The notes beneath the pieces were generated by a model. That model saw only the letters and a list, made by a program, of their open reading frames with translations, ran no database searches and was not told the DNA's origin. Below, one piece after another: positions 16,833 through 24,624 of a stretch of DNA of 28,588 nt; position 1 is the stretch's first letter, and each line of letters opens with the position of its first letter. This DNA comes from Candidatus Hodarchaeota archaeon (lineage in GTDB: Archaea; Asgardarchaeota; Heimdallarchaeia; Hodarchaeales; Hodarchaeaceae): NCBI GenBank assembly GCA_016840285.1, contig JAEOSR010000133.1, forward strand, positions 1 through 28,588, given 5' to 3'. The translations under genes and the position numbers were made by a program.

Positions 16833-18212
16833 ATGTCAACCCCATCTAGTCACGACATCCGGAAATATGGCCTCGAATTTATTAATGACCTGGCAAAGGA
16901 TCGGGAAGTAGCTGTTCAGTCTCTTGGAGTTGCATTTAGTGCAATGAAAACAGAGCTAAGAGAATCAAAGATTCTTACCCGGAGTAATGAATTTAAGTAT
17001 ATTGACGACTTAATGAAACGTTTTAGAGAAGAAGTTAATCGGAATTTTGAGAGCCAGCTTACCCGAATTACAATCAAATCTCTGGGGTGGTTAAAACGTG
17101 TTATGCGGGGAGAACAGATCTTGTTAACAGATGGATCGCGAGAAGACGAACTTCAACAAATAATTAATGATCAATCCAGACAATTGAAATCTAAATCCTC
17201 AGAGCTCTCTAAACTCTCAGAAATATCCCCTAAAATCCAAGCACTCGAAACACAGGTAGGACACAAAGATCGGGAAATCCAAGAATTAAAAGCAACAAAG
17301 TTGAAAGAGATTCACGAACTCCAACAACAAGTACTTCAGGAGAAAAATCGAGCAGATAGCGCTTCTTTAGAAAACAAAAGCCTTCAGGAGGAATTATTTG
17401 ATTTTCAATTGGAATTAGAAGAACGAATTAAACAAACTACCTCCTTAGAAGAGCAAAATACTCAATTAAATAGTGATTTAATTGTAGCAAAGGGAGAGAT
17501 AGCGAGAGTAACCTCTTCTCTCGAGCAAGCACGGAGTGCTGTTGACCAAACGGATGAAGATGTCACCGCAGCAATGCAACAATGGGCATTATCTTACCAA
17601 CAGCAAGAAGAATATTTCCAACAAACTCTCAAAGATACAAAAGAACAATATGAGGAAATGATAAAAAACAAACTACAGGAAACCATGGATCAACATCAAA
17701 AAGAACTCAATAATCTTAATGAAAAACTATCAGAGCGAGATTCACGAGAGAAAGAATATCAAAGTCAAGTCTTAGAACTTGAAATGGAAAAGCAGACAAT
17801 TTCGGAAAGGAAAGAACAGTTAGAGCTGGCTGTAGAAGAGTTGTCTCAAAAACATGAAGATAATCAGCGAAAGGTCACAGATCTAAAACAAGAGATTGAA
17901 GAATTACAAGTAGAACTTGAAGAGGAAAAAACAAAAGAACCTGAAAGCCCAGGGCTTCATTTACGGGACATTCAGCTTGCACTGGCGGAAAGTAAATCAG
18001 ATTGGTTAGAACAGTGCCTTTCATACTCGAATTTTGGTCCTTTGACGATTCTAATTAGAATGGGAAATGAAATGACATTGGATGCATTAGCCAAGAGCGT
18101 AGGAATGGATCCTATTGTCTTGGATAACCAGCTTCAAATACTCCATAAGCGAGATCTAATTGATATCCGACACGATGGTTTGATCGTAGCGAATATTCCT
18201 ACTCCAGAATAA
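16833..18212 (+). CDS. Long coiled-coil protein with C-terminal winged helix
   Basis: A 459-residue soluble protein of unknown function. Residues 1-105 form a predicted helical head with repeated basic residues. About 110-375 is an unbroken heptad-type coiled coil very rich in Gln, Glu, Lys and Leu, about 265 residues or roughly 40 nm if fully extended. A proline hinge (EPESPG) leads into a C-terminal domain of about 80 residues with a winged-helix look: GPLTILIRMGNEMTLDALAKSVGM, then ILHKRDLIDIRHDGLIVANI. There is no Walker motif, so it is not an SMC/Rad50 ATPase. ATG 16833 is preceded by GTGAGG and a TATA-like ATTAAATAA at about 16795; GTG 16824 is an alternative. The architecture suggests a DNA- or protein-tethering structural protein, which is inference. 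Confidence 0.8.
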   Translation: MSTPSSHDIRKYGLEFINDLAKDREVAVQSLGVAFSAMKTELRESKILTRSNEFKYIDDLMKRFREEVNRNFESQLTRITIKSLGWLKRVMRGEQILLTDGSREDELQQIINDQSRQLKSKSSELSKLSEISPKIQALETQVGHKDREIQELKATKLKEIHELQQQVLQEKNRADSASLENKSLQEELFDFQLELEERIKQTTSLEEQNTQLNSDLIVAKGEIARVTSSLEQARSAVDQTDEDVTAAMQQWALSYQQQEEYFQQTLKDTKEQYEEMIKNKLQETMDQHQKELNNLNEKLSERDSREKEYQSQVLELEMEKQTISERKEQLELAVEELSQKHEDNQRKVTDLKQEIEELQVELEEEKTKEPESPGLHLRDIQLALAESKSDWLEQCLSYSNFGPLTILIRMGNEMTLDALAKSVGMDPIVLDNQLQILHKRDLIDIRHDGLIVANIPTPE

Positions 18213-18275
18213 TTCCTTTTCATAACCAAATGATCACAAAAGAAGAAATACCAGTAGATGGAAGAGCAGGAGATT

Positions 18276-18563
18276 TTATCTTCTTCCAACGAATCCGAAT
18301 AATCCTGCTCTGGTAGCTAATCGATACTGAGCTTCCCTGAGATCTTTTAAATTAATATGCTTTTCAATAAGGGCTTTATCTTGTAGCTGTCGTAAAGCAA
18401 AGTAAATTGTACGCTCAGCGAAAGGTAATTCATTTTGAATTTCGTACACTGCAAGCGGAGCCCTTTTTCGATTTAACAGATTGAGTACTGCCCATGCACT
18501 ACTTGAAACTCTGATTTTTTCAACTGGATTGATATGTGATATTAAGTAGACCATACTCACCAA
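18276..18563 (-). CDS. Small winged-helix transcriptional regulator
   Basis: A 95-residue one-domain protein. Residues about 20-80 give a winged-helix pattern: SSSAWAVLNLLNRKRAPLAV, YEIQNELPFAERTIYFALRQLQDKALIEKH, then a wing ending AQYRLATRAG. The recognition helix would be RTIYFALRQLQDKALI. This resembles the MarR/ArsR-like and PadR-like regulators common in archaea; the exact family is not clear. The frame opens with TTG 18563. GTG 18560 and ATG 18554 follow, and GGTGAG overlaps them, so the true start may be up to nine bases inside. It is divergent from the FAD dehydrogenase gene at 18796, which it could control together with itself. That is inferred from the layout only. Confidence 0.8.
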   Translation of the reverse strand: MVSMVYLISHINPVEKIRVSSSAWAVLNLLNRKRAPLAVYEIQNELPFAERTIYFALRQLQDKALIEKHINLKDLREAQYRLATRAGLFGFVGRR

Positions 18564-18687
18564 CTTATTTTATTCTTAAAGAGATAGGAAGGTTACTAGG
18601 AATAGGAAGATCGGGCTAGGAGCGTGATTCCACTAACACATACTGAGTTATTTATTTACCTTTTTGATATAAAAAAAATTTAGTTAT

Positions 18688-18702
18688 CTGCAATTTTTGC
18701 AG
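18688..18702 (+). terminator. Perfect hairpin followed by a T-tract
   Basis: CTGCAA-TTT-TTGCAG forms a six-base-pair stem with a three-base loop. A run of ten T follows eight bases later (18710-18719). It lies between the divergent regulator and FAD dehydrogenase genes, upstream of the latter's TATA box, where no plus-strand gene ends nearby. It could block read-through from 16833-18212 or act as an operator. Confidence 0.3.
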
Positions 18703-18726
18703 TTGTCACTTTTTTTTTTATCGTAC

Positions 18727-18734
18727 TTATATAT
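18727..18734 (+). promoter_or_regulatory. TATA box of the FAD dehydrogenase gene
   Basis: TTATATAT. It predicts a transcript start near 18757 and supports ATG 18796 rather than the upstream in-frame TTG at 18697. Confidence 0.5.
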
Positions 18735-18795
18735 CAATGTGATCGTATTATGGTTAAAGAAATATATTGTTAATTTTATTTCGCGTTGGTTCATT

Positions 18796-20208
18796 ATGAG
18801 TAATTCTAATTATAAATATGATGTTATAATAGTGGGAGCAGGCCCAGCAGGGATTTTTTCAGCATTATTTTTGGTTCGCTACAATATGAAACAAAGAAAA
18901 CCACTGAAAATATTGCTTATTGAAAAAGGGACTACGATTCAGGAGAGAATAAGAAATCGTGAAAAAGGAGACAAAGATATTTTACACGGATGGGGTGGAG
19001 CTGGTGCATTTTCGGATGGAAAATTAACTCTTTCTGTTGATGTAGGTGGCTCTCTATCACGTTATATTCCAAATGATCAACTGGAAGATGATCTTAAGAA
19101 AGTTGAGGAACTTTATATTGAATTTGGAGCGGATAAAACTAGGTTATTGTCTGGAAAGAGTGAAGAAACAAATAAGATAAGAAAACATGCTCTTCAGTAT
19201 GGAATCCATCTCCTTCCATATCGTCTTCTGCACATCGGGACGGATAATTCTGTAAAGATACTTGATACCTTTTATCAGTACTTAAAAAGTCAACCTAATG
19301 TCACGATACACTTTGGTGAAACTACTACGCATTTATTAACTCAGGATGGTCAAGTTATCGGAGTACAAACAGATCAAAATGAGTATTATGCTCAATATGT
19401 CACCATAGGGGTAGGAAGAGCTGGAGCTCATTGGCTACGAAAGGAAGCGGAAAAGCTAGGACTCGAATTCCAGACAAATCCTGTTGATATTGGAGTAAGA
19501 GTAGAAGTTCCTGCGGAGATTACTTCTCATTTGACGGATTTATTGTATGAGTTCAAGTGTCATTTCTATGCCCCCACCTTTGATCAAGATTGTAGAACTT
19601 TTTGTGTCGTACCAAATGGAGAAGTTGTAAGAGAGATAGCTTATGGGGAAAATGGGGAGCAATGGGTTACAGTAAATGGACATGCGTATGCAGCCAAAGA
19701 TCACCAGACAACGAATACTAACTTCGCTATCCTTGTGAGTAGTAGCTTTACAGAACCTTTTGATGATCCTATTGCCTTTGGCCGTTCTGTCTGTAAGTTA
19801 GCTAATCTTCTTAGCAATGGTGAGGTAATTATTCAACGTCTAACAGATCTAAAAAGAGGAAGACGGTCTACGCCATCAAGAATAACGAGATCAATAATTT
19901 CTCCTACTTTAAAAAGTGCTGTTCCTGGAGATCTCTCATTTGTTCTCCCTTATCGTCACTTGACAAGTATTTTAGAGATGATCAAGGCTCTAGATAATAT
20001 TATTCCTGGTATCGATTCAAATAATACTTTTTTATATGGAATTGAAACAAAATATTATTCTAATCAACTTCAATTGACCAATGAACTGGAAACAAAGATC
20101 CATGGATTATTTGCAATGGGGGATGGCGCAGGAGTCACACGATCTTTAGCTCATGCTTCTCTTAGTGGGATCATTGTTGCAAGAGCAATTATTTCGCGTT
20201 TAAAGTGA
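18796..20208 (+). CDS. FAD-dependent dehydrogenase, COG2509-like
   Basis: A 470-residue flavoprotein. The dinucleotide-binding fold opens the protein with YDVIIVGAGPAGIFSAL at residues 8-24, the GxGxxG loop binding FAD. It is followed by LLIEKG, the acidic end of the second strand. The blocks GWGGAGAFSDGKLT, NFAILVSSSFT, RLTDLKRGRRST and PGDLSFVLPYRH are those of the uncharacterised FAD-dependent dehydrogenase group COG2509. The C-terminal GLFAMGDGAGVTRSLAHASLSG is its second FAD contact. The substrate is unknown. Start at ATG 18796 is supported by the TATA box at 18727-18734. The in-frame extension from TTG 18697 adds 33 hydrophobic residues encoded by the T-tract and promoter, so it is not coding. 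It converges with the phosphoribosyltransferase gene, with 40 bp between stops. Confidence 0.9.
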   Translation: MSNSNYKYDVIIVGAGPAGIFSALFLVRYNMKQRKPLKILLIEKGTTIQERIRNREKGDKDILHGWGGAGAFSDGKLTLSVDVGGSLSRYIPNDQLEDDLKKVEELYIEFGADKTRLLSGKSEETNKIRKHALQYGIHLLPYRLLHIGTDNSVKILDTFYQYLKSQPNVTIHFGETTTHLLTQDGQVIGVQTDQNEYYAQYVTIGVGRAGAHWLRKEAEKLGLEFQTNPVDIGVRVEVPAEITSHLTDLLYEFKCHFYAPTFDQDCRTFCVVPNGEVVREIAYGENGEQWVTVNGHAYAAKDHQTTNTNFAILVSSSFTEPFDDPIAFGRSVCKLANLLSNGEVIIQRLTDLKRGRRSTPSRITRSIISPTLKSAVPGDLSFVLPYRHLTSILEMIKALDNIIPGIDSNNTFLYGIETKYYSNQLQLTNELETKIHGLFAMGDGAGVTRSLAHASLSGIIVARAIISRLK

Positions 20209-20248
20209 ATTAGAATGAATGAATATCAAAAAAATAATTGTGTTATTT

Positions 20249-20821
20249 TCAGACAACTTTTGATAATTCTCCCTTAACTGATACTTTTAATATTGATTGC
20301 ACTCTATATCCAGTTTCTTGAAGCACATTTTTGACTCCTTGATACTCTACTTTTTCTCCAATCACAATAATATCTATTATTTCAGCTCCAACGTTTTGAA
20401 GTGCTTTTATCATGCCTATTAACGTCCCTCCTGTGCTTATAATATCATCAATAATGCAAACACGATCACCACGGTTAATACCACATATATACAAATTTCC
20501 TTTCGATAAATATTCACAGGAGAAGATAGAACTTACTTGATCAGCTAATTGATTGGGGTACCATCGTGCCATCCCAAATGGTAGACCAGATAGAAGTGAT
20601 GCCGCTGCGACCAACACAGCTCCTTTATCTTCTTCAGCAAGAAGTTTATCATAGTCATCAATCTTCATATGATCTATTAGAGCATTTGCTGCTTCTTCTA
20701 AGAGGTGAGATGTAGTAGCTGGTACTTGTTCTGTAAGAGGATTGAGGATAAAATTGTAATTATTTACTTGAAATAGTGGTTTTCCATCTAAAGCGGATCT
20801 TAACACTTCATATTGATTCAT
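20249..20821 (-). CDS. Purine phosphoribosyltransferase (archaeal Hpt/Apt-like)
   Basis: A 190-residue type I phosphoribosyltransferase for purine salvage, joining a free purine base to PRPP to give the nucleotide. The PRPP-binding loop VCIIDDIISTGGT is at residues 121-133. The N-terminal YNFILNPLTEQVP, the segment LYICGINRGDR and the block ALQNVGAEIIDIIVIGEK match the archaeal hypoxanthine/guanine-type family (Methanothermobacter Hpt-like, also annotated as adenine phosphoribosyltransferase-like). Which purine is used cannot be fixed from sequence; orotate phosphoribosyltransferase is a weaker alternative. ATG 20821 is preceded by GGAAGG, seven bases upstream. Confidence 0.85.
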   Translation of the reverse strand: MNQYEVLRSALDGKPLFQVNNYNFILNPLTEQVPATTSHLLEEAANALIDHMKIDDYDKLLAEEDKGAVLVAAASLLSGLPFGMARWYPNQLADQVSSIFSCEYLSKGNLYICGINRGDRVCIIDDIISTGGTLIGMIKALQNVGAEIIDIIVIGEKVEYQGVKNVLQETGYRVQSILKVSVKGELSKVV

Positions 20822-20993
20822 GAGTTAACCTTCCAGTTTTTCCAATATAAATGATTTCTTAGCGCTTATATCAAATGATAGGAATAATAATAATAAAGGG
20901 AAAGATAGTAGGAAACTGATTATCAGTAACTTTGTGTAAGAACTTTACAATCCGATTTAATGGTAACTACAACTTGGATTTAAATGTTATAGC

Positions 20994-20999
20994 AGGTGG
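20994..20999 (+). promoter_or_regulatory. Shine-Dalgarno-like AGGTGG with no ATG downstream
   Basis: AGGTGG ends nine bases before an ACG codon (21009-21011) that is in frame with the FtsX permease. An in-frame stop (21003-21005) precedes the ACG. The site suggests translation begins near here although no standard start codon is present. Confidence 0.35.
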
Positions 21000-21077
21000 G
21001 ACTAGGACACGAATCAAAAAACTAAATTTAATACCTCATTATCCAAGATATGGTTACGATTTAATTTAGCGTTTAGT

Positions 21078-24000
21078 TTGGCTCGAAGGAATATTACCCG
21101 TTCAAAGTATCGGTCTATTTTAATCGCCTTCGGCATTTTACTCACCATTGCTTTAGAAACAGGTATTGTTGTTACTATAGATACCTTATATGACGACTTC
21201 ATTCTTGACAATCGGAATAATAATTTTACAGATGTCACCGTGATCACTCCAAAACGGACCAACATTACAAATCTAAGAAAAATCGCGAAAGAAGTACAAT
21301 CAGTAAAAGGAATAGCTAAAGCCAGCCCAGTATATTCCCTTCAGGATAAAAGGATTTTACAGGCTGAACTTTTCACCTCAAAGATATTAATTTATGGTAT
21401 TGATTCTACTACACATCCGGATTTCCCATTTTTAAACCTTACTGATGGCAAGAGATTGGTTAAAGGGAATACCATACTGATTTCCGAAAATATTATGAAA
21501 ATGACTGGACTTAAAGTTGGGGATAAAATAACCACTCCTCCTACAGCTGGAATTGAAATCAATTTCACTGTAGGAGGAATAATATCAGATTTCAGCTTTT
21601 TCGGAAATAATATTGGATTTTCTTTCGTTCTTGTAGACATTGAAACATTATATGAGATCATTTCTTCAGGCCAGAAGGAATATTTTCTATCCCCTAAAAT
21701 TGATGTTCAAATAAGAGATTTTCTTGACATTAAGAAGGTTAGCGATAGGCTCAAAGATCACATGGGAATCGATTACAATGTTTGGGTCGAAAAAAGTGTT
21801 TCTCATTTTAAAATCACCGGTATCAAGTCATATCAAGCTGCAATGAATGTGGTAATCCTTGCATCTTTTGTGGTTGAATTCTTGTTTATCACAAATATTC
21901 TAGCAATTTCAATTAAGGATCGTAGTAAAGAACTTGGTATTTTACGAGCAGTGGGGTTAGATACGAGACAATTAATTGAAGTCATTGTGATTGAAGTATT
22001 AATTTACTCAGTCATTGGAAGCTTTATTGGAATAGTTGGAGGGATCGGATTTGCTTATATTTTATTAGATATTATGCAGAACTTTTATCCTACTTTAGTA
22101 ATAGAAAATTTAGCTTTACATCCAACCTCTCTTCTGGCTACATTCATCTCAGGAATAATTGTGGCCTTGATCTCGGGTTTATATCCTATCTTTTTAGCAA
22201 TATCAATGCCCATAATTCAAAACATCCATTCTCGTATGCGAAGAGGGAAAAGTAAGTACTCCCATTATTTTCCAGCATATTGGAAGTATACCATTGGAAT
22301 GGGAGCCCTCTTAGCCCTCACGGGGTTCATATTGCAATTTTTCATCGGTCCTAGTCGTTTTTTAGCGTTTGAAGTTCTTTCTATTCATTTCCTAGTCGTT
22401 TTGCTAGTTTTCCTAGGAACATTATTTGTAGAAATCGGACTACTGTTCTTTTTGCCTAGAGTTGCTTTTAAAATATTAGTTTGGTTTGGACTAGTTACTC
22501 GTACGATTTCAATGAGAAATATTGCCCGAGAGTTTCAAAAGTCATTGTTTACAATTATGACTGCCACACTATCTTTGACGTTCATTGTTTTGGTTGGATT
22601 GGTAAGTGCAGCTGTTGTAACAGGTGTTCCTGGATTTTTTGAAAGTCAATGGGGAGGTATTGATATTATAGCGGAAGGCCAAGAGGAAAATTTACCAGTA
22701 ATGGACCTTTCAAATGAGATAGATACTATTGATGGGATAGTAAACTCATGTCTTATTCAAGAACAAAGAACGCTGTTAGGTTATGATACAAATAGTTATG
22801 TTTTTGGTGTGGATCATTCTAAATACGAACCTTTTGCAGAAGAAGTTATTGACTCATTAATTTATGGTGTATCCGCTTATGATTGGCTTAATCAATCTGC
22901 TTATGGAAATCATACAACACATGGAACATATGTAGTCGTCTCAAATCTTTTACAACAAAAACTCCTGGTTTCATTAGGATCAAATATTTCTTTGAGAATT
23001 GGATTGATCCGTACAGTAAATGTGACAATTGCTGCTGTAATAAAATCAAACGCTTTTTTAGAAAATGGGGAATATCTCTATCTCCCTACGAATAGATTTC
23101 AAGAATTTTTTAATTCTACCGCTGCAAAATGGCTCCTTTGCGAGGTAGATGGTGAAATAGGGAAAGTAGCAGACCAGCTGTGGGATTTGCCCTATTTTAA
23201 AGAAGTAATAAAGATCGAATTTTTCACTCAAATGATGGAAAGGAGCTTAACCTTTCAATCAGTGCTATTCCAAGTATTATTCATTGAATCGTTTATTCTA
23301 GCAGCGATAACTCAATTTATCTGTATTTTAGTCTCCACTCTTCGAATGGAACGAGAAGTAGGAATTTTAAGAAGCTTAGGTTTGCATAAAAGAGGAGTTC
23401 TCGCAATTTTTTTAGCTGAATCAACAGCTTTGGGGATAACCGCAGCATTTCTCGGCTTAATTGATGGATTGCTGGGTTCACTTCTTCTAGGTTGGTATAT
23501 TTCGCTATCAATTCCAATTAAAATTGAACTATCTTTGAATTACATTATCTTATGGATATTATTCTCGATTCTAGTGACACAAGTATCAGCTTTTCTACCC
23601 TCTTATCGTAGTAGCAGAAGAAATATCATAGCAGCTATTTCGGGAAGACCAATGATGAGGCAATATCGTGAATCCAATAATTTGAGAGATTTCTTAGCGG
23701 AGAACTCGCCTCAATTACAAGTATCGATTCTCTTCTTACTAGGAGTTTTTACCTGTGTTTTTATCTTTAATAACTCATTAAAAATGTTGGGATTGGTTCC
23801 TATAGACCTCATCATGTTATTATTCGTCTCTATCTCGAGCGTGGATTTTTTTAATGGAGTTATTACAGAATTTAATTTGTTTTTTACTTTTGTGGGATTA
23901 GCAAGTATAGGTCCACTGAGTTACTTAATTGCACACGAATCATTTCCAAATCATTTCGGAAAAGAACTAATTAAAAGCTTGATTTATGGCTTATTTGGTA

Positions 24001-24560
24001 TCCTCATCGCTAGTTGTAGTTTGTTAATGATGTTATTAATCAACATCGGAATCTTAGACTTTGTATCTATAGACTTAATTTTAGTGGAGTTAAGTGAGAA
24101 ATTAGATTGGTTAGAAGCCAATATACTAATTAATTTCATTAGAGGATCCATCATAATCTCTTTTCTGATAATTATCTTTTTAGAACTAGTGATTTTTCAC
24201 AGAATTTGGATGTTTCTTATTATCCGTGGATTTTCACAACATCGATCCTTGAGAGAGCAGATATCATGGATAAGGAAAAAAAGCTCCAGGGGGCAATACA
24301 GTATCATGATATTATTTCTTGGTCATTTTGGCATTCAATTAATCTTAGTAGCCTTGAATAGAGCAATAACAGAAATCTCAAATGACCCCTATATCCTATA
24401 CAAGCTTCCAGTGCTATCTTTGCTCCATCCAGTAATGTTCCTGACAACAGCACTCATCGAAATTAGTTTTTTTATATTATTGATTATTATTCCAATTATG
24501 AACTTTAAGAACCAACCTGAAAACCACCATGAAATGACTTCAAACCTCGAAATTACCTAA
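21078..24560 (+). CDS. Giant FtsX/MacB-type ABC transporter permease
   Basis: At least 1160 residues with two FtsX-type units. Unit 1 has TM1 (about 15-38, SILIAFGILLTIALETGIVV), an extracytoplasmic MacB-like domain with several N-glycosylation-type sequons, then three helices from about 255, including the family motif RSKELGILRAVGLDTRQL. Unit 2 repeats the pattern from about 475, with MEREVGILRSLGLHKRGVL near 755. About 285 further residues with five or six helices extend the C-terminus beyond the usual family. Such permeases work with an ATP-binding subunit in lipoprotein or peptide export or cell-surface control. No ATPase gene is in the window. The TTG at 21078 is only a nominal start: the frame reads back to 21006 with protein-like sequence (KIWLRFNLAFS) but holds no ATG or GTG. 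Confidence 0.88.
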   Translation: MARRNITRSKYRSILIAFGILLTIALETGIVVTIDTLYDDFILDNRNNNFTDVTVITPKRTNITNLRKIAKEVQSVKGIAKASPVYSLQDKRILQAELFTSKILIYGIDSTTHPDFPFLNLTDGKRLVKGNTILISENIMKMTGLKVGDKITTPPTAGIEINFTVGGIISDFSFFGNNIGFSFVLVDIETLYEIISSGQKEYFLSPKIDVQIRDFLDIKKVSDRLKDHMGIDYNVWVEKSVSHFKITGIKSYQAAMNVVILASFVVEFLFITNILAISIKDRSKELGILRAVGLDTRQLIEVIVIEVLIYSVIGSFIGIVGGIGFAYILLDIMQNFYPTLVIENLALHPTSLLATFISGIIVALISGLYPIFLAISMPIIQNIHSRMRRGKSKYSHYFPAYWKYTIGMGALLALTGFILQFFIGPSRFLAFEVLSIHFLVVLLVFLGTLFVEIGLLFFLPRVAFKILVWFGLVTRTISMRNIAREFQKSLFTIMTATLSLTFIVLVGLVSAAVVTGVPGFFESQWGGIDIIAEGQEENLPVMDLSNEIDTIDGIVNSCLIQEQRTLLGYDTNSYVFGVDHSKYEPFAEEVIDSLIYGVSAYDWLNQSAYGNHTTHGTYVVVSNLLQQKLLVSLGSNISLRIGLIRTVNVTIAAVIKSNAFLENGEYLYLPTNRFQEFFNSTAAKWLLCEVDGEIGKVADQLWDLPYFKEVIKIEFFTQMMERSLTFQSVLFQVLFIESFILAAITQFICILVSTLRMEREVGILRSLGLHKRGVLAIFLAESTALGITAAFLGLIDGLLGSLLLGWYISLSIPIKIELSLNYIILWILFSILVTQVSAFLPSYRSSRRNIIAAISGRPMMRQYRESNNLRDFLAENSPQLQVSILFLLGVFTCVFIFNNSLKMLGLVPIDLIMLLFVSISSVDFFNGVITEFNLFFTFVGLASIGPLSYLIAHESFPNHFGKELIKSLIYGLFGILIASCSLLMMLLINIGILDFVSIDLILVELSEKLDWLEANILINFIRGSIIISFLIIIFLELVIFHRIWMFLIIRGFSQHRSLREQISWIRKKSSRGQYSIMILFLGHFGIQLILVALNRAITEISNDPYILYKLPVLSLLHPVMFLTTALIEISFFILLIIIPIMNFKNQPENHHEMTSNLEIT

Positions 24561-24624
24561 TTTGGAAACAACAAATTGGTAAATAATGTAAATTTGAGTA
24601 AATGCATTACCGTTATTGGTATTT

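Noticed and set aside
18697..18795. N-terminal hydrophobic extension of the FAD dehydrogenase that looks like a signal peptide
   Set aside because: It is translated from a T-tract and the TATA box; the promoter places the start at ATG 18796 and family members are cytosolic.
20895..20910. Short AAT/ATA microsatellite-like run
   Set aside because: Only about four units in an AT-rich gap; no sign of a functional repeat.
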